Part shown: piece after piece, positions 54,283-62,688 of the stretch
Layout of the letters: every line of letters starts with the position of its first letter
Position numbering within the stretch: the first letter of the stretch is position 1
Source of the DNA: Cyclobacteriaceae bacterium
Lineage (GTDB): Bacteria > Bacteroidota > Bacteroidia > Cytophagales > Cyclobacteriaceae
Direction: 5' to 3'
NCBI GenBank assembly: GCA_958296015.1
Contig: CATQIH010000039.1
Span: 1 to 64,000, forward strand
Length of the DNA stretch: 64,000 nt
Notes under the pieces: generated by a model
What the model was told of the DNA's origin: nothing
The model's input: the letters and a program-made list of their open reading frames with translations, nothing else
Database searches by the model: none
Translations under genes and position numbers: made by a program

Positions 54283-54334
54283 AAAATCTTGTGACCGTTA
54301 GGTCGTGCGGGTTCAAGTCCCGCTCCTGGTACTC

Positions 54335-54371
54335 AAAAAGCCTGTAAGTCATTGACTCACAGGCTTTTTTG
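54335..54371 (+). terminator. Terminator of the tRNA transcript
   Basis: AAAAAGCCTGT / ACAGGCTTTTTT with an extended stem (GAGTCA region), starting 4 nt past the tRNA-Leu and ending in T6. It also faces the GH16 gene on the other strand. Confidence 0.88.
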
Positions 54372-54437
54372 TTTTTGTTTGTGGCAGAGAGATTTGTAAA
54401 TGGTTGCTATCCTTTTCTACTATAAACTCCAACCCAA

Positions 54438-55316
54438 CTATTTCGTAATCAACACCCAATCTATCAGTGCCTTTGCCTGTTCGTCTTTGATGAGTTGCAC
54501 GGTAGATGCCGGGATGCCAGGGTAAGGCTTTTGTACACCATTGGTCTTCACCGGGTAAGCACCCCCCAAAGCAAGGTTGAGAATAAGAAATTTTTTGTTG
54601 TCGAAAGCCCAAGATCCATAGTGCTCTACCATCGGCCTGGTAGCACGATATACCAGATTTCCATCTACTCTGAAGTTGAGGCTTTCCGCTGTCCAGTCTA
54701 TTGAATACACATGCCATTCAGTCACATCATGTCCCTCCGGAAAGAAAAACTTATTAACCAATGGAGTCTCTCCCGAATAGCCGGGGCCGTGTAATGCTAC
54801 GCCAGTCCAATCAGTTTCTCCTACGTATTCCATAATATCAATCTCTCCTGTCTCTGGCCATTTATCGCCGCCCATTGCCCAGAAAGCTGGCCACAATCCT
54901 GAACCTGCGGGAAGCTTCATGCGTGCTGCCGCTGTTCCGTAAGTAAACATGATCTTATCTCTGGAATTGATGCGACCAGAAATGAAGTCAAAGGTTTTTC
55001 CTTCGGGCGTTTTGAAACCGGGCTTGTAAAGGGCTTTTATAACCAATGCACCATTGTTTGCGCCCTGTGCGACTGCCCCTTTTACCGTGTATAACGTAGC
55101 AGCAGAATCTACATAAGCCTGTTGCTCATTGTTCACCGTAAAGCCGGTAACAACCACATTCCATTTATCCCGATTCAGTTTTGAACCAGAAAAATCATCA
55201 AAGAATAAAGTATCTGTACTCTGCTGCGTATGCAAACTCTGAGATTGACCAGCTGCTGCCAGAGAAACTAAAATCATCGCTCCTATAGCTGCTTTTAAAT
55301 ATTTGGATATCATCAT
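54438..55316 (-). CDS. Glycoside hydrolase family 16 (beta-glucanase-like)
   Basis: A secreted 292-residue GH16 enzyme acting on beta-1,3 or beta-1,3-1,4 glucans or related polysaccharides. Signal peptide MMISKYLKAAIGAMILVSLA. The catalytic motif GEIDIMEY lies near residue 157, with both active-site glutamates and the Asp intact, followed by WPAFWAMGG-type aromatic cleft residues just before it. The start at 55316 overlaps the stop of the upstream DUF1080 gene (ATGA), so the two are coupled. The longer frame to 55349 lacks a signal peptide. Confidence 0.92.
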   Translation of the reverse strand: MMISKYLKAAIGAMILVSLAAAGQSQSLHTQQSTDTLFFDDFSGSKLNRDKWNVVVTGFTVNNEQQAYVDSAATLYTVKGAVAQGANNGALVIKALYKPGFKTPEGKTFDFISGRINSRDKIMFTYGTAAARMKLPAGSGLWPAFWAMGGDKWPETGEIDIMEYVGETDWTGVALHGPGYSGETPLVNKFFFPEGHDVTEWHVYSIDWTAESLNFRVDGNLVYRATRPMVEHYGSWAFDNKKFLILNLALGGAYPVKTNGVQKPYPGIPASTVQLIKDEQAKALIDWVLITK

Positions 55317-56005
55317 TTTATCTCCTTGATCTTCATGTTTCTGAACCATATGGGTGCACCGGCGTGTTTGCCCTGCAACCCTACATGTCCGTGGGTAGGC
55401 ATCTCAGCCAGCGGGTTGCTGAGCCAGGAGGGAATCTCCGAACCATCTGGGTTTTTCTTGGCAGATGTCCACTGGCTCATGTCCATCTCTGTCACCATTT
55501 CTCCGTTGAGCATCACCCAAATGTGCTTGTCCTGGCAGGTAATAGTGTAGTGGTTCCACTTTCCGGGCTTTTTGACGGCACTCTTCGTAGGAGCCAGGCG
55601 ACCGAAAATAGCACCGCACTGCCAGGTAGCCGCTGCTTTGGACCATTCTCCACTGTAGTCATCGGCAATCTGTATTTCTACGGAGTTGGGAATCCAGTTG
55701 TCCATATCGGTATCATACACGATGACGCCGCTGTTGGTACCTTCAGCCGTCTTGAACTCCAGGTCAATGATAAAGTTATCATAGTCCTTTTTGGTCCAGA
55801 TCGTCTGGTCTTCGGTGGCGGTTAGCACACCGTCTTTGTAGGTCCAGATGCCTTTCGGATAGAGCGCATCAGATAGGTCCGGCTCAAACAGGTTGCTCCA
55901 TCCGTCTGTAGAAGTGTCGGGATGTTTGGCAGGAGGAACCTGTGCGGCAGCGAAGGAACAGAAGCCTGCCAGGATAAGGGAGGTAAACAAAAGTCTGTAC
56001 ATCAT
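55313..56005 (-). CDS. DUF1080 (3-keto-disaccharide hydrolase family) protein
   Basis: A secreted 230-residue protein. Signal peptide MMYRLLFTSLILAGFCSFAA with cleavage near AAA-Q. DUF1080 features are GWSNLFEPDLSDALYPKGIW, DFIIDLEFKTAEGTNSGVIV-like order and the ending HVGLQGKHAGAPIWFRNMKI. Members have a GH16-like jelly-roll, and some hydrolyse 3-keto-glycosides. It is translationally coupled to the GH16 gene, suggesting joint action on a glucan-type substrate. Confidence 0.9.
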   Translation of the reverse strand: MMYRLLFTSLILAGFCSFAAAQVPPAKHPDTSTDGWSNLFEPDLSDALYPKGIWTYKDGVLTATEDQTIWTKKDYDNFIIDLEFKTAEGTNSGVIVYDTDMDNWIPNSVEIQIADDYSGEWSKAAATWQCGAIFGRLAPTKSAVKKPGKWNHYTITCQDKHIWVMLNGEMVTEMDMSQWTSAKKNPDGSEIPSWLSNPLAEMPTHGHVGLQGKHAGAPIWFRNMKIKEIK

Positions 56006-56210
56006 GTCTTAAAAATAGGTTGTGTAAATATTAAACTCCGCTTAGTGGTGATACCACTGAATGATGCAAAGTTAGCATAATCTTTGTTAGTGGCAGGCAA
56101 AATAAGCAGAAAGTACGCATTGGCAAAGCTGCAACCTGCCAAAGATCAGATAACCTTGCGTGTGCCCCGTCTGGGTAGCAGCCCTTCAGCATTAGCCATT
56201 AGCGTCAGAA

Positions 56211-57104
56211 TCATGCCGCTTGCTTCTTCATACAGCAGTTCTTAAACTTCTCTCCGCTACCACACGGGCAAGGACTGTTGCGCCCTACACGACGACGCTT
56301 TTTGAAGGGTTTGCGCAGCTTTCGGGCCATGTTTTGATGGTATACTTTGCGCAGCATGTTGTAGAGTTCCGGGTGCTTCTCTTCCAATAGCTTGGGCCGT
56401 TCAAAGAAGTATTCGCTGGCGACGGCCAGAAACTCCTCCTCGCGCGTACCGGCATACTCGTCTATGTCGCTTTTACCTTTTCTGATCCTGTTCATCTCCC
56501 GGTGCATCAGCTTCAGCCAGGGCTGAGCGTATTGCTTGTTGTTGAGTTCGCCCGGTATGCCATCAATGGCCCCATCCTGTTTGTCCAGGATATGTACAAA
56601 CTCATGAATGCCTACGTTATGTTTGTTGGTAGGATTGTCAAAATCCTGCCGCAGGTTGTGCTTGCTCAAGATCATCACGCCTTCCATGTTGCGGCCATTG
56701 CCTACCATACCGGTGATGACCTGCTCCGGGTTTTCCATAGAGAAATTTTTGTCGAAAGAGGCCGGATACAGCAGCACTTCGTGCAGGTAGCTATACTCCC
56801 AGTTAGGAAAACCAAACAGCGGAATCACAGCACTACAAGCCACCAGCAACCGGTCCAGGTCTTCTACCTCGGTGCGGATGCCAGTGATGCGCACGTGTTG
56901 CAGAAACTTGCGGATGCTTTTCTCAAAGCGACGCTTCTCTTTGGCATCCAGGTTTTGGTAGAAATGCACATGCTGCTGCAACAGCTCCCGCCATGCCGGA
57001 GGAAAAGTATTAGGCACCTTGTAGACCGGGCGCGCGCCATACCAAGCCCAGAAACCCAGAAACCCAAACATGCCAAAGCCGATGATGATAAAGAATACCT
57101 GCAT
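56211..57104 (-). CDS. MtfA-like zinc peptidase with C-terminal SEC-C motif
   Basis: A 297-residue protein from the ATG at 57104, with a membrane segment at the N-terminus (MQVFFIIIGFGMFGFLGFWA). The MtfA-type metallopeptidase domain contains HEFVHILDKQDG (HExxH) near residue 180 and EEEFLAVASEYFFERP as the third-ligand region. A SEC-C zinc motif GRNSPCPCGSGEKFKNCC closes the protein, unlike E. coli MtfA, which lacks both the membrane anchor and this tail. Its target is unknown. Confidence 0.87.
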   Translation of the reverse strand: MQVFFIIIGFGMFGFLGFWAWYGARPVYKVPNTFPPAWRELLQQHVHFYQNLDAKEKRRFEKSIRKFLQHVRITGIRTEVEDLDRLLVACSAVIPLFGFPNWEYSYLHEVLLYPASFDKNFSMENPEQVITGMVGNGRNMEGVMILSKHNLRQDFDNPTNKHNVGIHEFVHILDKQDGAIDGIPGELNNKQYAQPWLKLMHREMNRIRKGKSDIDEYAGTREEEFLAVASEYFFERPKLLEEKHPELYNMLRKVYHQNMARKLRKPFKKRRRVGRNSPCPCGSGEKFKNCCMKKQAA

Positions 57105-57425
57105 TATGTCAGTGAGATGTCGTTGAAAAAGTGATAACAAACCAGCATTGCTGCTCAGGCTGATCTCTTTGCAGTAAGACTGCGATTAAAAATGTATGTA
57201 CGCTGGTATAACTGTCAGGGTATAAGAAAGGTTTAAGATAACCCTTTTACAGAGCGCACACTATTTTGTGGTAATTTAATGCATCAGCACTGGGATGATA
57301 GCACAGGCATAATAGCACAGGGCTTGAAGCCCTGTGCTGTTTGTTATAATAAAAAAACCCGGCTCCTGATGAAGCCGGGCTTGATACAAATTCACAAAAC
57401 AAACAACATAAACTGATATATACTG
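57105..57425. other. Intergenic region with two hairpins
   Basis: Upstream of the MtfA-like gene and downstream of the next gene. It holds a hairpin AGCACAGGGC / GCCCTGTGCT (57314-57338) and the terminator at 57350-57383. Nothing else is seen. Confidence 0.5.
57350..57383 (-). terminator. Terminator of the 57426-58079 gene
   Basis: On the minus strand AAGCCCGGCT / AGCCGGGTTTTTTT forms a GC-rich stem followed by seven T. Confidence 0.85.
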
Positions 57426-58079
57426 TTACTTCCCGCGGGAAGACACCTTGATGCCGAACGCTTCCAGCTTCTGCGGGTTATCTTTCAGGGCCAGGCGGGC
57501 GGCTGTCCGAAACTCACTCACCCAGGCTCTCAGGTCTTTGACGGCCTTGTTTCTGCTATCCGTAGCATCTTCGGCAGCTCCTTTGATGTGCATACGGTCT
57601 TCGCGCATCGTCATGATAATGTCCAGTGCCGTCTTCACATGAAACAATTCTTGTGTATCAGCACCATGTAGTACCATTTCTTCGGCATAAGGCATCACCT
57701 TGCCATAGAAAGTGATAGCCTGCTTTACCCAAGCCCATTTGTTGCTGGCACTGGCGATACTTTTAACATTAAACGTACGCAGCACAGAAGGCTCATGGCG
57801 GAAAGTAAACCGGGCAATGGCCACATGCTCTACAAAAACCGGACGGATGGTCTCCAGTTCTTCCTCCATCTGGCTGCTCAGCTGCCATTGCTCATCATAG
57901 CGCGTATCTTTGTCCAGGTGCAGGCTCTCTACATCTTTCAGCAGCTTGTCTCCTTCGCCCATTCTTCTGGGAGGAAACCCAAACTGGCTCATCTTTTTAG
58001 CTACCTCTGCATCTTTGGCCGTATTGTTAACCGCCAGGCTAGATGCCATTGTAATGTTACCGATAGAATCTAATTTCAT
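57426..58079 (-). CDS. Hypothetical protein (217 aa)
   Basis: I do not recognise a family. From the ATG at 58079 (MKLDSIGNITMASSLAVNNT) the protein is soluble and largely helical, basic at the end, without signal peptide. The composition (many Lys, Ala, Met, Trp near the middle) suggests a helical bundle. It has its own terminator and is monocistronic. Upstream lies the repeat region. Confidence 0.6.
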   Translation of the reverse strand: MKLDSIGNITMASSLAVNNTAKDAEVAKKMSQFGFPPRRMGEGDKLLKDVESLHLDKDTRYDEQWQLSSQMEEELETIRPVFVEHVAIARFTFRHEPSVLRTFNVKSIASASNKWAWVKQAITFYGKVMPYAEEMVLHGADTQELFHVKTALDIIMTMREDRMHIKGAAEDATDSRNKAVKDLRAWVSEFRTAARLALKDNPQKLEAFGIKVSSRGK

Positions 58080-58315
58080 ATGGATGCGTGGTTTGTTGAA
58101 TAAGCACAAAGTAACATAAGCCTTATATCAATAACTACTGCTGTTCATTGAAGATCATACACACGTAATATCTATAATAGAAGTGCATGATTAGTCCCAA
58201 ACGAGCCATAAATCTTCCTTTCCACTTGTTATTTTAGGGGAGGTAGCGAAGAATTCTTACATTGACCTTACTCCCGCTTGCGAGGCAGTGAGAAATTCTT
58301 ACATGTACCTCATTA

Positions 58316-58441
58316 CCTCCGTGGAGGTAGTGACCACACAGCCGTTGAGAGTGGCTACCTCCGCGGAGGTAATGACCACACAGCCGTTGAGAGTGGCTAC
58401 CTCCACAAAGGTAAAGGGTGTGCAACCGTTGAGAGGTATCT
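58316..58441. repeat. Three tandem 42-nt repeats
   Basis: Units at 58316-58357 and 58358-58399 differ at two bases, and a third at 58400-58441 is diverged. Each starts CCTCC and contains GACCACACAGCCGTTGAGAG; the second begins with the palindrome CCTCCGCGGAGG. A degenerate relative precedes them from about 58240. Confidence 0.85.
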
Positions 58442-58464
58442 CCATTCTCCACCAAAGCTGCACC

Positions 58465-58814
58465 TTCTAGCGCGCGTTTGCAACGCGTGCTTTACACTGG
58501 TAGCTGCATCAAAGAAGAGCAAACGCGTTGCAAACGCGCCCGAGTGTGAGGTTAACCCTTCTAGCGCGCGTTTGCAACGCGTGCCTTACACTGGTAGCTG
58601 CACCAAAGAAGAGCAAACGCGTTGCAAACGCGCCCGAGTGTGAGCGCGTTTGCAACGCGTGCTTTACACTGGTAGCTGCATCAAAGAAGAGCAAACGCGT
58701 TGCAAACGCGCCCGAGTGTGAGGGATTTGGTTGTACCCCTTCTAGCGCGCGTTTGCAACGCGTGCTTTACACTGATAGCTGCACCAAAGAAGAGCAAACG
58801 CGCCCGAGTGTGGA
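58465..58814. repeat. Array of four palindromic repeats
   Basis: Four units whose left arm is GCGCGTTTGCAACGCGT (starting 58472, 58566, 58644 and 58747). In the first three the exact complement ACGCGTTGCAAACGCGC follows after a 34-nt loop, so each can form a 17-bp hairpin. The fourth lost 11 nt between direct GCAAACGCG repeats, which destroys its right arm. Loops share CTTTACACTGGTAGCTGCA. The array is downstream of the SDR gene. Confidence 0.9.
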
Positions 58815-58846
58815 GAAAAGGTAAAGCACAACAATACAATATACCC

Positions 58847-59617
58847 TCACGATGCGGGTGGGGGACTTACGGCAGTCCAGCCACCATCTACTACCAGGGC
58901 TTGCCCGGTGATCTGGCTGGCCTGGGGTGAGAGCAAAAACAGGGCGGCATGGGCAATGTCTTGTGTGGTAGCTACCTTGCCAGTAGGCGTCAGGTGTTCC
59001 CAGGTGCGCTGGTAGCCGGTATCCGACAGGGTCCTTTCTGTCAGTGTAGCCCCCGGTGCCACGGCATTGACGGTAATGCCATAAGGGGCTAGTTCTACCC
59101 CAAGTGCTTTGGCCAGCATTTCCAGCGCTGCTTTGGTCATGCCATAAGCGGCTAGGTTAGGGTGTGCCTGGTGGCCTGTCACCGAAGACATCAACAAAAT
59201 ACGCCCTGGCAACTGCTGCCGAATCATCTGCCGGGCGGCCTGCTGCGCCAGAAAGAAAGAGCCTTGCAGGTTGACAGATACCAGCTGCTGAAACTGTGTG
59301 ATGTCATATTCCAGAAAATCGCCAAAGGTGGTGATACCCGCATTAGCTACTACCATATTCAGCTTGCCAAAAGAGGCGACCGCCTGCTGCACCATCTGCT
59401 GAATACAGGCCAGATCGCTGGAGTCGCCAGCTACGGCTTCGCAGCGTCCGCCTTCCTGCCTGATCTGCTCGGCAGCAGCGTGAGCAGCCTCAGGGTCGAT
59501 GTCGTTGAGGATGATGTCGGCACCTTCCGCAGCCAGCTGGCGGGCAATTTCAAAGCCTATGCCAATACCGGCACCTGTGACGATGGCTGTTTTGTCTTCG
59601 AATAATAAACTATACAT
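58847..59617 (-). CDS. SDR-family NAD(P)-dependent oxidoreductase
   Basis: A 256-residue classical SDR. TGAGIGIGFEIA nucleotide loop near residue 15, NAG motif, catalytic Ser in MSSVTGH, and Tyr/Lys in YGMTKAAL are all present; it ends GQALVVDGGWT. Located 15 nt after a sugar-acid dehydratase gene on the same strand, it probably oxidises a sugar or a 2-keto-3-deoxy acid in the same catabolic route. The substrate cannot be read from sequence. Confidence 0.88.
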   Translation of the reverse strand: MYSLLFEDKTAIVTGAGIGIGFEIARQLAAEGADIILNDIDPEAAHAAAEQIRQEGGRCEAVAGDSSDLACIQQMVQQAVASFGKLNMVVANAGITTFGDFLEYDITQFQQLVSVNLQGSFFLAQQAARQMIRQQLPGRILLMSSVTGHQAHPNLAAYGMTKAALEMLAKALGVELAPYGITVNAVAPGATLTERTLSDTGYQRTWEHLTPTGKVATTQDIAHAALFLLSPQASQITGQALVVDGGWTAVSPPPAS

Positions 59618-59632
59618 ATCCGGCTACTACGT

Positions 59633-61342
59633 TTAATGTGATTCTCTCTTTACTTCGCTACCTGATTTTCCTTTCAGAAAGTCAAAGTCAACGCCCTGGT
59701 GTGCCTGTTCTACGTGTTCGATGTACATCTTGGTATATCCCCGATCATATCCCAGCTCCAGCGGCTTCCATTGTGCCCTGCGCTTTGCCAGTTCTTCTTC
59801 AGACACTTGCAGGTTGATGCTGCGGGCAGGCACATCCACTGCTATCAGGTCGCCTTCCTGCACCAAGGCAAAGGTGCCACCGGTAGCGGCTTCGGGAGAC
59901 ACATGCAAAAATACGGTACCGAACGCCGTGCCGCTCATGCGTCCGTCGGAGATACGCACCATGTCTGTAACGCCTTTGGCAAGCAGCTTGGCAGGCATGC
60001 CCATGTTGCCTACTTCCGGCATACCAGGGTAGCCTTTGGGTCCTACGTTCTTGAGCACCAGGATGCTGTTTTCATCTACGTCCAGATCGGGGTCATCAAT
60101 TCGTGCTTTGTAGTCTTCTATGTGCTCAAACACCACGGCTTTGCCGGTATGCTGCATCAGGGCGGGCGTAGCGGCAGAAGGCTTGATGATGGCGCCATGC
60201 TCACACAGATTGCCCCTGACCACTGCAATACCCGATGCCGGTTTGAAAGGCTCATCCATCGGGGCGATCACTTTGCGGTCGAGGTAAGGGGCACCCGATA
60301 CATTCTCGGCTATGGTTTTGCCGCTCACCGTCGGGCGGTCTTTGTGCAGCACAGGTAGCATTTCCTGCATCACTGCGGGCAGACCACCGGCGTAGTAAAA
60401 CTCTTCCATCATGTATTGCCCCGAAGGACTCAGATTAGCCAGCAGCGGAATCTTTGCAGACAGTTTGTCAAAGTCATCCAGCGACAGCTCTACGCCTATG
60501 CGTCCGGCAATGGCCAGCAGGTGCACCACAAAGTTGGTAGAACCTCCGATGGCGGCATTGACCATGATGGCATCTTCAAAGGCTTCCCTGGTGAGTATCT
60601 TCGACAGGCACAGGTCTTCCTCTACCATCTTCACGATGCGCCTGCCCGTGAGCTGCGCCATCACTTTTCTGCGGGAGTCGGCTGCCGGGATGGCGGCGTT
60701 GTGGGGCAGCGACAGGCCCAGAGATTCTACCATGCAGGCCATCGTAGAGGCGGTGCCCATCACGGCACAGTGTCCGCTGCTGCGGCACATGCAGGCTTCG
60801 CTTTCCAGAAAGTCTTCCTGCGTCATCTCCCCTTTACGGTGCGCCTCGCTGAATTCCCAGAGCTGCGTAGTGCCAATATCACGGCCCCGGAATTTTCCAT
60901 TGAGCATTGGTCCGCCGGAGAGCACAATGGAGGGAATATCCACACTACAGGCACCCATCAGGATAGAGGGGGTGGTTTTGTCGCAGCCGCCCATCAGCAC
61001 CACACCATCCAGCGGGTTGGCCCGGATGCTTTCTTCGGCATCCATGCTGGCCAGGTTGCGGTAGAGCATGGTGGTAGGCTTCATCAGCACCTCGCCCAGC
61101 GACATCACGGGGAACTCCAGCGGAAAGCCACCAGCTTCCCACACGCCCTTTTTGATGCTCTCGGCCAGTTCGCGGAAGTGGGCGTTGCATGGCGTGAGTT
61201 CCGACCAAGTGTTGCAAATACCAATGACAGGTTTGCCAGTAAACTCATCGGTAGGAATGCCCTGGTTTTTCATCCAGGCACGGTAGATAAACCCATCTTT
61301 GCCAGTTTTGCCAAACCAATTTTGACTGCGTAATTTCTTCAT
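59633..61342 (-). CDS. IlvD/Edd-family sugar-acid dehydratase (L-arabinonate dehydratase-like)
   Basis: A 569-residue Fe-S dehydratase. Cluster cysteines Cys52 (TPCNAHF), Cys120 (GGCDKTTP) and Cys192 (SSGHCAVMG) have the spacing of the [2Fe-2S] sugar-acid dehydratases, and Lys122 and the RISDGRMSG serine region are intact. The opening MKKLRSQNWFGKTGKDGFIYRAW resembles L-arabinonate/D-xylonate dehydratases more than dihydroxyacid dehydratase of valine synthesis. Pairing with an SDR supports a non-phosphorylative pentose route. Confidence 0.88.
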   Translation of the reverse strand: MKKLRSQNWFGKTGKDGFIYRAWMKNQGIPTDEFTGKPVIGICNTWSELTPCNAHFRELAESIKKGVWEAGGFPLEFPVMSLGEVLMKPTTMLYRNLASMDAEESIRANPLDGVVLMGGCDKTTPSILMGACSVDIPSIVLSGGPMLNGKFRGRDIGTTQLWEFSEAHRKGEMTQEDFLESEACMCRSSGHCAVMGTASTMACMVESLGLSLPHNAAIPAADSRRKVMAQLTGRRIVKMVEEDLCLSKILTREAFEDAIMVNAAIGGSTNFVVHLLAIAGRIGVELSLDDFDKLSAKIPLLANLSPSGQYMMEEFYYAGGLPAVMQEMLPVLHKDRPTVSGKTIAENVSGAPYLDRKVIAPMDEPFKPASGIAVVRGNLCEHGAIIKPSAATPALMQHTGKAVVFEHIEDYKARIDDPDLDVDENSILVLKNVGPKGYPGMPEVGNMGMPAKLLAKGVTDMVRISDGRMSGTAFGTVFLHVSPEAATGGTFALVQEGDLIAVDVPARSINLQVSEEELAKRRAQWKPLELGYDRGYTKMYIEHVEQAHQGVDFDFLKGKSGSEVKRESH

Positions 61343-61585
61343 GATTGCTAGGTTGTATAATTGGCCACAACTTAAACAATTTTACCAGTATTTGATAGTT
61401 TCAAGGAAAGATGACTGCTTAAAATTCTATGGAAAGTTTTATGTTGCACTAGGTGCATCCACATTTTTTCTTTGTAAAAATATGGTTGCACTGAATGCGA
61501 TCACCTATAGCCACGTGCACAACCATCGCTGTTTAAATACAGTTTTTAACCAGAAAAAAGCGTATTATTAAGAAACTATAAGAAA

Positions 61586-61607
61586 TATAGACGCGATTGC
61601 GTCTATA
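61586..61607. repeat. Perfect 9-bp stem hairpin before the lipoprotein gene
   Basis: TATAGACGC-GATT-GCGTCTATA with no T run, ending 23 nt before the lipoprotein ATG. It may be a leader structure or one end of a cassette-like insertion. Confidence 0.6.
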
Positions 61608-61630
61608 CATATGTTATAGGCCAAAGAAAG

Positions 61631-62263
61631 ATGAAAATACCAATTACTATCATATGGATTATTGTGCTTTTAATCAGTTGTAGAAGCAATAATGATTTTG
61701 CTAATCAAGTTGATCAGAAAGAGTTTATATCTAATGGCTATTTGCCCTATCTCAAGTCACAAGGAAAGAAGAAGATCTTTGCATGTTATTTGGATGCTAA
61801 TTTTGTCCATAGCTCACTTACCATAGGAGGGGCAGTTACTAGATATGCATCAAGCCAAGATACAGCTTATCTACTTGATGCTGTAGTCAAGCAAGCTTCT
61901 GTTCCAGATGATCCATATACCATAATTCCTTTATATCTCTTTGATTGTAATGAAAAGCTTGATTCCACCTCTTTCAGAGAATTTGAAATCGTACCGGAAA
62001 GTAAGACAGCAATGTTTGAGGTAAAGTTAACGTCAGAGAATTTAGACTATTACCGGTGGTTATGGAAACAAAAGATTGGAGAAAGGGTGACTACTATAAG
62101 TAAACCTCTGATTAATGAGGCTAGAGACTTTGCTATTATATGTGAAGTGATGCAAGGCATTGATAAATCTACAGATTTATTATGCAGTACAGGAATGGTG
62201 AATATCTTGTTCTTTGAAAAGTCAAAAGGTAAATGGCAGCTAAAAAGAATGATTAAAGAATAA
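61631..62263 (+). CDS. Hypothetical lipoprotein (210 aa)
   Basis: An N-terminal lipobox (IWIIVLLISC, Cys17) predicts a lipid-anchored protein. The rest has no recognised family; it contains a hydrophobic strand pattern and a Trp-rich stretch DYYRWLWKQK. Base composition is clearly more AT-rich than the neighbouring catabolic genes, hinting at acquisition. It lies in a stretch of low-GC genes on the opposite strand to its neighbours. Confidence 0.6.
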   Translation: MKIPITIIWIIVLLISCRSNNDFANQVDQKEFISNGYLPYLKSQGKKKIFACYLDANFVHSSLTIGGAVTRYASSQDTAYLLDAVVKQASVPDDPYTIIPLYLFDCNEKLDSTSFREFEIVPESKTAMFEVKLTSENLDYYRWLWKQKIGERVTTISKPLINEARDFAIICEVMQGIDKSTDLLCSTGMVNILFFEKSKGKWQLKRMIKE

Positions 62264-62370
62264 TTTACTGTTAATGACCTATAACACTGAGCAAGTACTA
62301 CAGCTGGTGAACAAGTGATAGAAGCATCAATGCAAACAAGCAAGATAAATGAAGTTTGGCAGAAAATAGT

Positions 62371-62413
62371 GCCAAAGCCGCCGCGGCACCTGCTCTAGAC
62401 GTTAGCGGCAAGC
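62371..62413 (+). repeat. Cassette-end-like motif, copy 1
   Basis: Contains AAAGCCGCCGCGGCAC and then CTGCTCTAGACGTTAGCGGC. The 24 nt at 62390-62413 match copy 2 (63043-63066) at 17 positions, most differences being transitions. It follows the lipoprotein gene by 107 nt. Confidence 0.45.
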
Positions 62414-62451
62414 GAAAAGAACCACTATAAAAATTTTACGTACTTGGTAAT

Positions 62452-62688
62452 ATGAAAGTAGATGTAATCAATATAAACTCTGAAATCATGGGTGGAACTC
62501 CCGTATTCAGAGGAACCAGAGTGCCGATAGAAATACTTTTTGATCATTTGGAGCGTGGTATTACTATTGACGCATTTCTAGATGACTATCCGACAGTCGC
62601 TAAAGAGCAAGTTGTTCAGGTGCTAGAATTGGTAGGACAATTGTTTACCACTGATAAAATTAAACAATTCTATGAAATTGCTTCTTGA
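62452..62688 (+). CDS. DUF433 domain protein (putative antitoxin)
   Basis: A 78-residue DUF433 protein. The core block GGTPVFRGTRVPIEILFDHL and ITIDAFLDDYPTV is diagnostic. DUF433 proteins are usually the antitoxin or DNA-binding partner of a DUF5615/PIN-like toxin, encoded here immediately downstream with a 17-nt overlap, so a toxin-antitoxin pair is likely. Confidence 0.88.
   Translation: MKVDVININSEIMGGTPVFRGTRVPIEILFDHLERGITIDAFLDDYPTVAKEQVVQVLELVGQLFTTDKIKQFYEIAS

Larger units (their letters stand above)
53499..54331 (+). tRNA. tRNA-Leu (anticodon UAA), split by a group I intron
   Basis: Exon 1 is 53499-53533 and exon 2 is 54283-54331. Joined they give an 84-nt tRNA: acceptor GCCGGGA / TCCTGGT with two G-U pairs, anticodon arm CAAGA-CTTAAAA-TCTTG, long variable arm GACC-GTTA-GGTC, and T arm GCGGG-TTCAAGT-CCCGC with discriminator A. 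The anticodon TAA is interrupted after its T. CCA is not encoded, unlike the tRNA-Gly next to it. Without splicing no functional tRNA results. Confidence 0.93.
58080..58846. other. Gene-free region filled with two repeat families
   Basis: About 770 bases with no credible gene. It contains the 42-nt repeats (58316-58441) and the palindromic array (58465-58814). Open frames through it, up to 121 codons, are artefacts of the repeats. Confidence 0.7.

Noticed and set aside
58316-58814. Possible CRISPR array
   Set aside because: Units are directly adjacent or long palindromes without unique spacers, and no cas genes are present.
58278-58824. Several 60-121 codon frames in the repeat region
   Set aside because: They are translations of tandem repeats (CNACFTLVAASKKSKRVANA repeated) and begin and end arbitrarily within units.
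60416-61333. 305-codon frame opposite the sugar-acid dehydratase
   Set aside because: An antisense shadow of a fully conserved gene; composition is His/Arg/Gln-rich with no family resemblance.
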